This document shows positions 1 through 12,285 of a stretch of DNA of 64,000 nt, in pieces (position 1 is the stretch's first letter; the number at the start of each line of letters is the position of its first letter). Source of the stretch: Nectonema munidae (lineage: Eukaryota; Nematomorpha; Nectonematoida; Nectonematidae); contig JAUIRK010000119.1 in assembly GCA_030549495.1 (NCBI GenBank), positions 310,001-374,000 of the forward strand, read 5' to 3'. The notes beneath the pieces are model-generated. The model was not told the origin of the DNA. It did no database searches and saw nothing but the letters and a program-made list of their open reading frames with translations. The position numbers and the translations under genes were made by a program.

Positions 1-1180
1 GCATATTTATTACATATAAATTTTTATGTTTAAAATTTGTCTTAAAATGAAAAATTAGTAGTTTTGAATTTTTAGAGAATTTCTCTTAATGAATTCATGA
101 TATTTTAAAAAGCTACTTAAATATATATAAGTACAGTTAATCCCCATGCAAACAGTGCTATATTATTTAATGTTGAGGCCTACAGCCTTCTTTATTTTTC
201 AGACTCCTTGAATTCCATGCAGACTAGAAATAAAATGTATTAATGCTTTGTACTTTTATTTCAAAGGTTAATTGCTATGCCTACCTCTATAAAAATGGGG
301 CACTTGGGGGCGGGCCCCTTCATCTAAGTTATGGGCCGTAACATGAAAAAATTGAAATTTACAAATTAAAATGAAATAATGAATTAATTTTTGACAATGG
401 GCTTATACTAATAATATAAAGTAAATAAAATCAAAATATGGAAAAATTATTGATATCATTGACGGTAACGATCAGTGTTAACTTTGCTAAAATGAGCCTT
501 CTACCTGTAATAAGAAAGCAGATTTACAATAAAAAATTTCTCTTTGCTATGAGAAACGATGATAAGAAATATTAGCCATGATAAAATCTAAGACCTCAAC
601 AAAGAAATAGGACACGAGTAGAGAAAGGAGCTTATAAACACAAAGAGAAGAGTTGCTATAAGCAGCATTTGATGCTTTAATTTTAGACAAAGCCAGTAGG
701 TAAGCATGTATATTAGTGCCCCATTTGGCCCCTCTAAATATAAATTTCTGGCTACGTTTCTGTATTTAACATAGAGAAGCGTTTAAAATAAACTCTGCAG
801 AAGCTTAAAAAGATGGTAAGCTCAGTTAATAAAAATTTCAAAGAGAATGGAGCTTCTTCAAAGGGAAACATTTGAATTAGTGGATAAAGCCGTTAAATAT
901 AAAACAAAGCTAGTTTTGGCAAGCTGTGTGATTGGCAGAAATAAAGAAAATCTTTTATTTCAAATTTAATTTCAAAATGTGCTTCTTTCTGATAAACTTA
1001 CATCATACTATTGAATGAATAAAGAATGCCCAAAATAATTCTGATTTTTCAAAAAGGTCTGAAAATTTTTAAATATGGAAAAATCTTTATCGGAATCCTA
1101 TAACATAACATAAGATACGTGTATTCAGCAATGTAAAGAGGCTAACCGCATATGTGAATTGCATCAAATATAATACTAAT
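1..1180. other. AT-rich stretch with no gene seen
   Basis: No open frame of useful length or recognisable domain is visible on either strand. The only compositional feature is a short G+C-rich patch at about 290-340, which resembles the G-rich tips of MITE-like elements elsewhere in the window, but no partner end was found. Confidence 0.5.
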
Positions 1181-1370
1181 AAAATACAAATCAATCAAAT
1201 AAAGAGAATCTTTTATCTTTCCAAAAATCATCAAACTTTCTTTCGAAAATATTTATATTCAAGGAATCAACAACTTCATTTGGAAAACCATTCCAGTGAT
1301 TATATGCTTTTTGTGTTAAATAATGTTGACTAAAATTACTTTGATAGAAATCAGGTTTAAATTTCAGTTA
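1181..1370 (-). mobile_element. 3' end of a CR1/Jockey-like LINE (fragment)
   Basis: Read on the minus strand, this segment matches the plus-strand segment 34845-35028 almost base for base, including the stretch encoding the C-terminal residues around YNHWN and the run FERKFDDFWKDK. That is the typical tail of a LINE reverse transcriptase ORF, where an aromatic residue, Asn and a final amphipathic helix precede the stop. No upstream RT domain remains here. It is a 5'-truncated copy of the same LINE family as the one near 34.5 kb. Confidence 0.6.
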
Positions 1371-4300
1371 ACCCGTTAACGACCAGAATATTCAGACGAT
1401 ATCTAGTATAAAGCAGAAGTTTTGTATTAAAAAGCATTAATAAACGCAGACGATTCACATTTTTGTAAAGCCGACTGTGGTCGATAACCTGTTAATGTGA
1501 GTTGGAAATTCTCTTTGAGTAACCAAACAAATAATATTTTGGTATCACCCCATCACTAATTACAAATTTCGAATAACTATATTGAATAATGGAGGCTAAT
1601 TAGTTTTGGGGCGAGTTGACCACATCTCTTTAGAAATCATGCGTTTTACTTTCTGCTCTCATTGAAAAAGGATGAAGGAAGTTTTGTGCCAAAAATTGGG
1701 CATGAAACTTTAACAACACTCCCCTTATCATTTTTATTACTGATTAGAATACTGACTAATATAATCATTATTATAAACATATAAGGTAGTCATTTTTACT
1801 AACTAAAAATGTAATTAAGTCTACTACCTCAAAACAAATGAGTGGAATAATTTAAACTTTTTATAATTTATTTTTCATTGCCATAAAAAAGTTCGTCATA
1901 AAATTCCATCGATTTGATGTGAAGTGTAACATTTGGGTAAAAAATTATATCCATAAATTTGTTTCTTTTTTTGCATCGCACTCCACAGTAGCGAAAACTG
2001 TTTCTGAATAAAGGGGATTACCTTCTCAAATTTCAACTTATTTTTAATTTTCAGAACTTATTATAAAGGAATTTTTGTCGAAATGGGCATACGTCCATTA
2101 TTAACAGACGTGACACTTACACTGTCTTTTCCAATCTGTCGAATTACCTTGTTTTTTGTAATTGATTGCGTCACAATTGACCGCATCAGCTTACAGGCTC
2201 AACAAGAAAAGAAAATGGCGCATATAAGAGGGAGACAAAGGGAAAACAAAGTGATAATTCTTCATCTCAGCTGATGTTTTTACACACATCTATTAGGATT
2301 GAGCACTTTCCCAATTCTTCGATTTCTTCTTTGAAAATTCGTGAATACCAACAATTTGGAGATTTATAACATTTCATAAACTTATCATGCATTTCTCTGA
2401 AAGTAGGATTTATAGCTTTGATGAGATTGATAAATTCAGCAAATTTACCACAGTTGGATAAATCAGTAGTTTCATTATGCCACGAATAATTGCTTTTTCC
2501 TTGTTATTGAAACACATGGTCACAAATTCCTTTTAAGATTCAGATGTTCTAGTACTGAAACAACGGCATGTGTAACAAAAAGCATTATCGTTAGATATGA
2601 TATACTCTAATCAAGTGAAGGTTTTATACCATGAATCTAAAAGCGATCTCTTTTGTAAATCTTAAGGGAAAGGAATTCTTGGTTAAGTCGGTGTAGTATT
2701 TGGTGTTCCAAGGTCAGAAATGCCTCTTTCTTCTGACGAATCTTGCATTATAAAACTCATTGATAATAAACTTAGACCTCATTTATCTGACAACCCTGTT
2801 ATCCAAACCAATATTGAATTTTTGGTTTAATTATTTAATTAAAGATAAAAATTTGGGTTCGAACCAGAAAGCAGACTCATAGTGAATTCTTACAGACAAG
2901 AGATCAATAATATAAAGAAAGATTTGAGCGAAAAGATTTTTCTCAACCTATCACCAATTGTGACACGAAAGTCGCTGGTTTGATTGATTACTCTGTCAAT
3001 TATCATCGATTAACATTTTACCGCTTAAAATTAAATTTTAAAATTTATATTAATGTTAAAATGTTTAGCAGCCAAGTATTACCAAAACAGATTATTAACA
3101 GAAAAGCAAGAAATCATCTTATATAATCCTCATAATGTCGCTAATATATACACATATATATTCTGTTAGTAAAGTAAATTCTTTGAAAATATGTTTAAGA
3201 CTTTGGTTTAGGAATTGACGAGTATGAAGTCGTAGATTTAAATTTAGCACTTTTAGTAAAAATTGAAAATCTAAAATTTTTGGAACAAAATTTGCTTCAA
3301 CCTTAAATCTATGCTAATTAGCTACAGGGCTCCGACATAGATTAAAAAGTAGGGGGGCCAATTTATTTCTGATTACAATTTGCTTTATTCTTTTTACCAT
3401 AACATTTGAATCATTAATTATTTTTACTTTTTAAATGTAAATTTGTGTTTAAACAAAATAAACTGATAATTTTATAAAAAAATAATCAATTTGAGAAAAA
3501 ACACATCTAGACGGCAATTAGTTAAAATGAAAGTTAAATGGAGTAAAACATAATTCAAACATTTTTGAGAACAAAATATAAATCTTACTATTAAATTTTC
3601 TTAGAATATTTATGACAAAAATTGTAATAGGTTTATTAAACATGCAAGATATTATTTCATAAAAGTTATCATTAAGATGAAAACTTAACTAAAATAAAGA
3701 TAAAGTAAAAATCAAGATGGTCGTATAAAAAAATGATTCAACTTCTTTTAAGCAAAATCATTTGAAATAAATTTTCCAAAGTGTTAATAGAGTTCTTTGT
3801 GTTATGATAGATTTCATCTTAAAATTCATTGCCTACTGCCGTCAAGTCTATTTGATCAGTAAAATCTTTGTGACAATTGAGAATAGATAATGATGTAAAA
3901 CGTTTTTGCGTCATAGTAGATCGTGGCCATGTTTTTATTATTCGAGCAAGAGAAAAAGACCGTTCTGGTGTAACAGTAGTAGATGGTTTACTAACGACAA
4001 ATCCCATATTGAAATCACGTTTGGTATTCATTTTTAATCATCACTATGTAAAACTTGCAATTGTTTGATTATATCATTAAAACATGTAATAGTTAAAATA
4101 TAAAATTTTTTTTATAAAAATTTAAAAAGTATTGAAAAACAAGCAAAAATTTAGTTCATTAGTTACAAATTTCATAGTACAATAATTAAATAATTTTTTT
4201 TATTTTAATTTTTAGTTTTTTATATCGTCTATTTTTTTTATCGTTACTAGCTTGGCTTAAAAAAATAAGGGGGCCATGCCCTCTCCCTAATATGGGAGGT

Positions 4301-4747
4301 CATGGCTATTCAATACCCTAAGTGGAAGGGTTAGGATGATAATGTAGTTTGTACAGAAAATAATTGTGCAAAATAAATTTTATACAAATGGAATTAGATG
4401 CAATAAAAACAGATATCGCTGCCTACTTTATTGTCTCTGATCAACAATGGCTCAACTTCGGGTTAAAGCCTTAACTTGGATTTCCCTTTCCTGCTCAACG
4501 ATTTTTTCAGAATGTGGAAATCGCCTGCTAAGTTGTATAAAAACTCGTTGGAAAAGATGAACACGCGATTTGTTTTCAAAAACATGCGCTTTTTAGGTGT
4601 TCAGTGACAAGTTTCCTTTTGAAGTACTTTCGAGCTGAATCCTGTCTACGGCTTTTTGTTCTCCAATCATGTTTTTTTCTTTTACTAATTCTTTTATATC
4701 TGTGTCGTTCATACGCATTTTGATTACTTATATTAATTTTGATAAAA
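1371..4747. other. No gene seen; G-rich element tips
   Basis: Short open frames such as 2083-2274 and 3877-4068 show no domain, and a pair of overlapping frames on opposite strands near 3.9 kb is typical of chance. G-rich patches preceded by a similar TTAAAAA-type phrase occur at about 3332-3365 and 4256-4285 in the same orientation. They look like ends of related hAT-type MITEs but cannot be paired as inverted termini. Confidence 0.4.
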
Positions 4748-4755
4748 TAAAATTA

Positions 4756-5216
4756 GGTACTTTCCTGTTATCGCCCCACCACCCCAAAATGTTATAAAAC
4801 ATTTATTAAAGTACACAAATGTATTAAAAAAATAAGTGAAAAATCTTTTAATCTGTAGGTGGATAAAATTCAACCATATCAAAAAGAATCGCATCAAACA
4901 TATTACCACCATATATAATCGAAGATGAATGACGCCAAAGAAACTCAGCTAAATATCCAGATAGCATCTCTCGATTAGTTCCACATTGCCTCTTGTTTCT
5001 TACCTTTGCAGAACGCCACACACGCTCAATATGTTGAGTATGGACTCTGGTCAACAAAAATTTCTTTAAATTTTCCATTTATGGGCTTTTTTTTCTATGA
5101 AAAAGGTTTTGATTAATGATATATAGTAAGTTTAATGTAGGTTAGGTTAAAACAATACAAGAATATTTATCGTGGCAGAAGAGCGATGGGTGGTGGGGCG
5201 ATAACAGGAAAGTACC
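4756..5216 (-). mobile_element. Merlin-type DNA transposon, internally deleted
   Basis: The two ends form an inverted repeat of about 30 bp beginning GGTACTTTCCTGTTATCGCC, and both sides carry the same 8-bp target duplication TAAAATTA (4748-4755 and 5217-5224). An 8-9 bp duplication and termini starting with GG fit the Merlin superfamily. At 461 bp the copy is far shorter than an autonomous Merlin (about 1.3-1.5 kb), yet it keeps part of the transposase gene on the minus strand. Confidence 0.75.
4848..5078 (-). pseudogene. Merlin/IS1595-like transposase, C-terminal fragment
   Basis: This 76-codon frame resembles the C-terminal part of DDE transposases of the IS1595/Merlin group. The segment VHTQHIERVWRSAKVRNK matches the family's conserved V-[NH]-TQ-x-IE-x-x-W block, which carries the final catalytic Glu, and it is followed by a LSGYLAEFLWR motif, also typical of the group. 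The N-terminal two thirds, including the first catalytic Asp residues, are absent, so the piece cannot be an active enzyme. It sits inside the inverted repeats of the 461-bp element. Identity as Merlin rests on this motif together with the 8-bp target duplication. Confidence 0.7.
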
Positions 5217-5224
5217 TAAAATTA

Positions 5225-5873
5225 ATAATAATAAAAAAAATTCGGCCTCAAGAAAATTTGGCATTAGGTCAATTTGGTCTCGGGACAATATATTGATAGA
5301 ACTAAACGCTGTCACTGTGGACCCATTTTGGGTGAAAATGCTAATAGTTTAGGATTAAAATCTATCAAAATCTTACCAACTCCAGAGAAAAATTTTAGCA
5401 TACATAGATAACATAGAATGCAGCAAATTTTGCGAAAAAGCGTACTATCTGTGCCAAATGCGCATTACAAATATAATTCAGTAATAAACTTACTTTTTGT
5501 GGTGTTCGAAAATACGATGGCTGTCAGAAGAAGGCAGTTGTGATGATGGTTCTCCTCTCTTCTAGTGTCAGTGTATATAATTAAAATGGTGTTTGTTTGT
5601 ATACTGGCTTCACTCGTTATCATCATTCTCTACATCGCACACAACACAGTAGTGTTGGATGTTTGATTCGCCATCAATCAAAAGTTTCTTTGAAGTTGTG
5701 ACACTTTGAAATCGGTAGGAGGAGAAAATCAACCATCTTTCTTTGATCTTCTCTATAAGGATTATTTATTGAGGAGTAACGCATATAGGCTCATTCTTAT
5801 TCGTAATCAATTAATAAAACTTTGCATCCTTTTTCTAATGACGTTCACACAAAAGCACAATCATCCTTTCTTA
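5225..5873. other. No gene seen
   Basis: No supported feature. An open frame beginning at 5706 runs into the phrase repeats of the next element and has no recognisable domain. Confidence 0.4.
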
Positions 5874-6637
5874 CCATTCAGGGTCAAAACGTCCGAAAAT
5901 CAAAACGTCCGTAACAAAAATGTCCTCAACCAAAACGTCAGAAAACTAAAGAATCCGAATATCAAAAATGAATTTGAAAATTTATTAACAAATTTATATG
6001 CATATAAAGTTAATCTTCATTTGTAGTATATGCATTTATGAATTCGTTCTTATTAGTTTTTAGCGTATCAATTACCATCTTATTTTATTAATAAATCTCT
6101 ACTAACTTTTTAATAACTAACTTTTTCATAGTAAAAAAAGCTCGGATTTCAAGACTTAAACCGGTTGATCTGAAATTTGAAAACTATAGTTTTCGGAATT
6201 TTGGTTTTCAGGAATTTTTGACGTTGGAATTTTAGTTTTCGAGGATTTTCGAAATAGAGCTTTTAGTTTTGGGGGATTTTGACTAGAAACCGACGCGAAT
6301 ATCTTTTGAAGAACTTAATGAAAAAATAAATCCAAGTTTGAATGGATTAAATTGTTAATTTAATAAAATGCCTTTATAATCCATCTTAAAAAATTTAATC
6401 ACTTAAATTAGTTTAAAATTTATTTAAGCATGAAGTTACATTTTTATTCGTGTTCCTTTAAGTCCCAAGAGTTTAATATATTTTTTTAATTAGAAAAACA
6501 AAAAATTGTTAAAAAAAACAATTAAAAACTGGTATAGTTCTACTATTTTCTTCTATATAAGAATGGCTAGAAATATAAAAATTATTGTTTGTTTGTCGGA
6601 CGTTTTGGTTTTCGGACGTTTTGACCAGGCACTTTTT
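5874..6637. mobile_element. MITE-like element with phrase-repeat inverted ends (ACGTCCG type)
   Basis: The left end reads GGTCAAAACGTCCGAAAATC followed by a second CAAAACGTCCG, and the right end is its inverse. The 8-bp word CTTTCTTA lies at 5866-5873 and again at 6638-6645, so the copy has a plausible target duplication. The termini are made of tandem variants of a short phrase (CAAAACGTCC plus a linker) rather than one unique terminal sequence. The 764-bp interior is AT-rich and non-coding. It closely matches in design and size the element at 27034-27802. The superfamily is unknown; 8-bp duplications allow hAT, Merlin or P. Confidence 0.6.
6165..6290. repeat. Tandem phrase repeat (TTTTCGGGATTTTG type)
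   Basis: Several imperfect copies of a phrase like TAGTTTTCGGAATTTTGG follow each other and end in GGGGGATTTTGACTAG. The same phrase builds the ends of 6653-6785 and the patch at 53745-53885. It lies inside the larger MITE-like element and may be half of a second element that inserted there. Confidence 0.45.
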
Positions 6638-6652
6638 CTTTCTTATTGTAGG

Positions 6653-6785
6653 TTCCTTGTCAAAATCCACGAAAACTAAAATCCCCAAAACTTAAGTCGC
6701 GTCTATCTTAATTTTCGGGGATATTAGTAGAGGAGGTTTTCGTTTTCGGGAATTTTGCTAGCGTTGATTTTGACTAGATAACATT
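6653..6785. mobile_element. Short inverted-repeat element (TCAAAATCC phrase)
   Basis: The left side begins TTGTCAAAATCCACGAAAAC and the right side ends with GATTTTGACTAG, its approximate inverse, with internal CCCC/GGGG phrases. It abuts the right target duplication of the preceding element. No coding capacity. Confidence 0.4.
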
Positions 6786-8442
6786 ATTTTATCGAGCACC
6801 AAGTTTCCTATGAAATTCAAATTTTGAGTAATATTCACAGTTTTTTAGAAGTCTCTTAATTTTTCAATGTCTTTAGTTAAATTTGGATGATACATTCATA
6901 AAATTTTTATATCATTTTTAATTTTTTTATTTTAGACTAAAAATTGAATTAGTTCCGATAAAGTGGTTAAAAAGATCTCCATTTTTGGATCAAAAATTGA
7001 ATTAAGAAACAATACATATTTCGTATTCAATTAAAAAAATTAAAGTACACCAATTTTAGCTACTTTTATACTATATCCAGGGCTAAGAAATGCATATTCT
7101 TGCTTTAAAAGTTTTTATGTTGTTTTATATTCCCTTTATTGCTTATCAATTTTTTAAAAAAATTGAGTTGAAAAATAATCAATAAAAAACTGGAAAAAAA
7201 CTTTCTATAAGGCATAAATTTTTAGCATATGGTAGGGGTATTACATTGTAGTGAGGAGTGCAGCTTCAAAAAAGAACTTTTAATCAAATAAAAAATTTTA
7301 ATTGGTCAAAACAATAAAAAAAAATGGACATACAAAAACAAGTTTTTTTAATTTCCGAAAGAGTAGTAAAGAAAAAGATTTTTGCCGTTATATTTTACAA
7401 AAACAAAGAAAAGAAATACTATATATTTTCACTCTTTGCAATTAGCAATTTTCAATCCTTTTAAAGCAACTTAAAAATTTTAATTCCTTAAAACTGTAGT
7501 TTTAGAGATGTGAAAAAAATTTACCAACTTTAGTGAAACAAATGAGTTCGGATGGAGAGGGTGAAAAACTAAGAATCTATGACGTGCAGGCGATGATCTC
7601 ATTTTGATCATGATGATGATGCTATGATTTAGTCCATTTACAAATTTTCTACAAGAATTTACTAAGCAAAGGATAAAATCCTTACTTTTCTTACAAAGGA
7701 AAAAGCTTACTTTGCTAACCTACACACACGTCTTCTCATCCTACATAAAATATATAAGGGAATGATAAATAAAGCAAACAAACGCTTTCTTGTCGTCACA
7801 ACGGAAATGAAAGAATATTCGAAGTAAAATTAACTCCAACTCTATTCCTCTATCAAATAAGGAGGCTTTCATTATGCTTGTGCTAATACATACATACAGT
7901 ACTATTATTATTTGCACACCTTTTAAACGAATATTCCTGTATCTTCAAACATGTATACCATAATTCACTTGTGTGCTCTGGCATTGGCTCAGCGAAAAAT
8001 TAAACAAATACGTTTTCAGAAACGGTGAAAACGCTGTGACTCGAGAACAAGAAATGCAGACGTAATTTAATATATCTGGAACAGGATTTCTCTTTCATTA
8101 TTTATACTCAGACCCGTAAATAAATTTACCATTAATTAAGTCTTAAATACATCGTTATAAAATGTTATATCATAGTAAAATTACTCCACACTAAGAACTG
8201 AACAAAACTGTTCATTATGTCAAGCACGGGTTCCCAACATGGGCGTTATCTTTAGGCTAATAAGCATAAATTGGAATCTTAAAAAATCATTGACTGTTTA
8301 GCGTTATTCAGTAATCGAGTTTGAGTGTATTTGATTTTTAAATAAATCGTAAAAAGATTAAAAAAAGTCTTGAAGGCTTTTCATTCTGCAAAATTATAAT
8401 GTTAATGCATGCAATGTCACATTTTTTTCATTCACACATAAA
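6786..8442. other. No gene seen
   Basis: AT-rich sequence with no open frame or repeat that can be supported. A hAT-tip-like phrase GGGTTCCCAACATGGGCG occurs at about 8228 without a partner. Confidence 0.4.
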
Positions 8443-8588
8443 GGTAGAGGTACCGTGAGGTGTTTTCATTAAGAAGACCCAATTGCGACTCTTGTATCGA
8501 ACTCTGAGGAAAGTAGGCTTGATGCGGGATCAAACCCAACACCTTGAGTTATCGAAACCAAGTATCTAACCAACCTTACTCACGCCCC
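8443..8588 (-). mobile_element. tRNA-derived SINE
   Basis: On the minus strand the segment begins with a tRNA-like head; the B-box counterpart appears on the plus strand as GGGATCAAACCC. Its tail (plus strand GGTACCGTGAGGTGTTTTCA) is shared with the SINEs at 13694-13836, 25548-25680 and 49733-49875. It is nearly colinear with the 49733 copy over its full length. Not a functional tRNA gene: the cloverleaf is degenerate and a non-tRNA tail follows. Confidence 0.7.
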
Positions 8589-9231
8589 TTCTTTACATAA
8601 AATTTGTAAAAATAATTCTCTATTTAAATCTCGTCAATTCTGGTTTAGAAAGGTTTATTCTACAAAAAATTTTATTATCAAATTTGTAAATGTTAATGTT
8701 TCAACTTTTTTCATAGACCTTAAAAACATTCCTTATGTTTTACTTATAAAAAAATGAAAATTTATTGCTTTTCAAATGTATCTCTTAAATTTCTTGAGTC
8801 CTAATCGGTATCTAATAAAATGTAGGAAACAAAAAATAATTTTTTAAAGTTTTAGTTTAATTTTGCAAAAATATAGGTAATAAATTTTGTCCCATGGTAT
8901 GAGGTATATCAAATCTTACATCTAGAAAACTATGAACAGAAAGTTGAATATTTTTTGATTACAGAATTTTATTTTGATTATTTGACAAATATATTATTTA
9001 AAATCGTGCTAATTTTATAGTTATTATATGACTATGATTTAATTATATTTTATTGAGTTTTAGTGTTTTAACATTAGAACAATCATATTTATTGGTTGCA
9101 AAAATCTGGAAAATGTCAAATTGTATTTACATTTTCCATGAAATACCCTCCATTCGGTTAAATATCCGTTTGATAAAATTTTGTTCGGCCAGATGTCCTT
9201 CGCCTAGATGTCAATTCGGCCAAATTGCCGG
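8589..9231. other. No gene; phrase motif near the right edge
   Basis: Between about 9148 and 9231 the phrase TTCGGCCAAATGTC recurs in imperfect copies, resembling the phrase-repeat ends of other elements. Nothing else is recognisable. Confidence 0.35.
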
Positions 9232-9549
9232 CAGGGGCACACATCCTCAAAATTATTAGAGGGGGCGATTTTTTTTTGCAATTTTCAAAATTACTGGTAT
9301 GGAAATACCACATTAGACCAAATATTCAAGCAATCGTAGTAGAATGTATACAGCGCATACGTAAATTTATAAGACTACTTTATATATATTTTTTTTACAA
9401 AATTGATGAAATTTAAAAACTATACTTCCAGCGAAAATATTTTAATTACATAACGCATCACTCGTTTAAAAAAATACAAAATTATTTGGAAGGAGGGGGG
9501 GGGGAGGGGGAATAATCTTTTCGCCCCCACCCCTGGATGTGCGCCCCTG
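9232..9549. mobile_element. hAT-like MITE with CAGGGGCGCACATCC ends
   Basis: The left end CAGGGGCACACATCC is inverted at the right end as GGATGTGCGCCCCTG. Next to the tips are runs of G (left) and mixed G/C tracts (right). The 318-bp copy is non-coding. CAGGGGCG tips are common in hAT-derived MITEs, but no clear 8-bp duplication survives. Confidence 0.6.
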
Positions 9550-10315
9550 ATGTAAATTAACATTGATATAATGTATAAGTTTTTGTTTAGAATAGTGGAC
9601 ACTTAAAAATATGCTTGGAACTAGAGATGCACCGATAAAAACTTTGGTCGAATACCGATCAGTGGGTGATTATTATTAATTGGCAAATTTTTTATTTTTG
9701 CAAGTTGGAACCTCGTGGCTTATGGTTCAGATAAAATTTTGCTTAGAAAATTTTTTTTAGTTTTAGAATTATTTTAATTAGTTTTTAGAATTTTTTAATA
9801 GGCTAATTGACAACTTTTTTGCTTGATTATTTTTCTTCAAATTTCATAAAATTTTTGGCTTATATTTTTTAATTTAATTTTACTTATTTTGATTTTAGGC
9901 TATCTAAAATTTTATTTCATTTTTGTATATTTTACTTAATTTTTTCTCAACAAAAATTTTCAAATTAATTAATTGAATTGATTGATTTTTTGACATCTTT
10001 AAAAGAAACTGTTGATGTCATCGTCTTAAAAAATAATTAAAAAAAAAATGTTGAGCTAAAAAAATTTAAGGTGATGTCTTTTAATATCTTAATTAAACAT
10101 ATCATTCTTGACGTAATCTCGCACAATATGAGAAATTTAAAAATAGCGCATAATTATTTGCTATATCAAAAATTCTAAAAATAGGACATACAAAAATATG
10201 TTGAAATTTTAATCGTATTTGGCTTAAATGGAAAAAAGCTTACAATACAAAAAGATTTCTTTTTTTTAATCAAATTTAAGGAAGAATAATCTTATCAAGA
10301 ACTGTTTCAAAATGT
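9550..10315. other. No gene seen
   Basis: AT-rich. The phrase AGAGATGCACCGATAAAAAC at about 9624 resembles a hAT terminus but no partner end was found. Confidence 0.35.
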
Positions 10316-10538
10316 CAGTGATGATTGGTTAATCCGACATCTATGGTTACAGAATTAGTGAGGTCGGATTAAGAAATGTCGGATTAAAAAATTTTAGATT
10401 CAAAATTTCAAAACAAAAAGAAATTTTTAAACAATTGAACATTTTATTGAAATTTATACTAAAGACTTCTCTATACAAAATTGTTTCATTCTTTTTTCAC
10501 TTTTTTTATTCACATATTGAAAACTTGTTTGGAAAAAA

Positions 10539-11684
10539 TTGAATAATTTTTTGAATAAGTCAACCAAAACGAAAATATTAATTAAACATGAAGGAAATTT
10601 GATGCAGGATACTACTCATATTTCAAATATATTTAATGATAAATTTACCAATGTTATGAATGATGCTCAAGATTTCAATCGACTCACCTTCAGCTTTGCT
10701 AAAAACCATTACTTCAATTTTCATAAGATATCAATTCAAGATGTTTTACTAGTTGTCAACTCTTTTGAGAACAAAAATTGCGCGGATATCTACGGTCTTT
10801 CTATGAAGCATGTTAAATTGGCTGCCAACTACATTACTGAGTATTTAGCGATAGCGTTTAATTCTTGCTTAGAGTTCGGTGTTTATCCTAAAGTCTTTAA
10901 GCTCTCTAAAGTTTCTCCCATTTTCAAAAAAGGTGATAACCTTGACCCTAACAATTACTGTCCCATATCAATTGTACCCGCCTTCTCGAAGGTATTTGAG
11001 AAACTCTTATATAAACAAATAATCAATTACTTCAATTTAAATAATCTGCTTTACAAATTTCTGTTTGGTTTTAGAGAAAAGCACAACACTCAACTATTAA
11101 TATGTCTCTTTATTAATGAAATTATTGATAAACTTCAATCCAGTCTTGGTGTTTTAACAGTCTTTATTGACTTTACTAAAGCTTTTGATATGATTCCACA
11201 TAATCTTCTCATTCAAAAACTAAGTTTGTATGGTTTTCTAGATCAGTCATCATTATCCCTCATCGTGTCGTATTTAAAAGATCGTCAACAACAGGTTGTT
11301 ATTGATAGTTCTTTTTCTAAAAAAATAAATGTTGTTTCAGGGGTTCCTCAAGCTTCTATTTTGGGCCCATTGCTCTTTTTAATATTTTCAAATGACCTGC
11401 ACTTATCTAATGAAAAGCTGACTTTTTTCACGTTTGCTGATGATCTTACAATAAATATACCTTTTTCTTTAGATGATGAAACTATCAGTGTCAATTACTT
11501 TAATGATCAATTACATGGAGTTTTAAATTGGTGTTCCGTAAACAGTATGAAAGTAAATTTCAATAAATCTCAAGCGATGCTATTCACAAGTAAGAGTGAA
11601 ACTATAATTAAACTCGATAATTTCATGTTCAAATGCACTGAATCTTTTGAAATACTATACGTGTTGTCATTGACAATAAACTAA
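10539..11684 (+). pseudogene. LINE reverse transcriptase (RT domain)
   Basis: The 381-codon frame contains the ordered RT blocks of non-LTR retrotransposons: VSPIFKKGD at about residue 125, the palm motif VFIDFTKAFD near 208-217 with the first catalytic Asp, SGVPQ at 267-271, the LGPLLF block after it, and the catalytic FADD at 299-302. It would copy its own RNA at a nicked target site. The frame begins inside the protein, since the upstream endonuclease domain is missing and the first codon is not an ATG. The coding frame is lost just after residue 380; homology continues in another frame (motif WGCHI near 11687), and the tail region lies at 11899-12285. Type assignment to CR1/L2 rather than Jockey is tentative. 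Confidence 0.75.
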
Positions 11685-11898
11685 AATGGGGCTGTCACAT
11701 TGCTTGTATTGTGAACAAACTTTCAAGAGTTACTCGTATACTTAAATTTTACCGGAATGCCTTTAGCTTAAAATTCAAACAATTGCTCTATGATTCATTT
11801 TTTATCCTATATAAATTATTGTCTTGTCTTGTGGGGACATAATGATCTCACATTGTTAATTAGACTACAAAAGAATGCATTAAGGTTGAAAATATACA

Positions 11899-12285
11899 AT
11901 GCGAATTTCCTATCCCTTACAAGCTCACTCTTTTTTGATGCAAAAAATTGATGAGTTGTATGAGTACAATTCACCTTTGATTACTTATAAGTTTTTCAAC
12001 AATCAGCTTCCTGGTACGTTTTTAGATGTTTTAGATTTTAACCCAATGAAAGGTAGATATGATTTACGAAATAAATTGAAAACCATTCTCCCGTATTATA
12101 AAAGATTGAAATATTATCAAACTATCAAATTTAAATTGGCTGAGTTTTGGAACAATAATAATTTGTATCTAGTCAATTACCTAAGTTTTAGTATAAGCGG
12201 ATTCAAGAAAAAAATCAAAGAAAGATTCATTGAAAATTATAAAGTTAAAGGCTCTCTAACTAACAGTTTTTCTTGTAAATTTTAA
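11899..12285 (+). pseudogene. LINE RT C-terminal region
   Basis: This 128-codon frame continues the LINE protein after a frame change. It shows the tail typical of CR1/L2-like proteins: a YDLRNK motif, a block with AEFWNNNN that corresponds to the conserved W-N before the end, and a terminal amphipathic helix with FKKKIKERF. Between 11684 and 11899 the homologous region is interrupted by several stops, so the copy is inactive. Confidence 0.65.

Noticed and set aside
2083-2274. 63-codon plus-strand frame
   Set aside because: No domain, no splice or promoter context; within chance expectation.
3819-4068. Overlapping frames on both strands
   Set aside because: Mutual antisense frames with no family; typical of chance.
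5706-6026. 106-codon plus-strand frame
   Set aside because: Its second half is a translation of the phrase repeats; first half has no domain.
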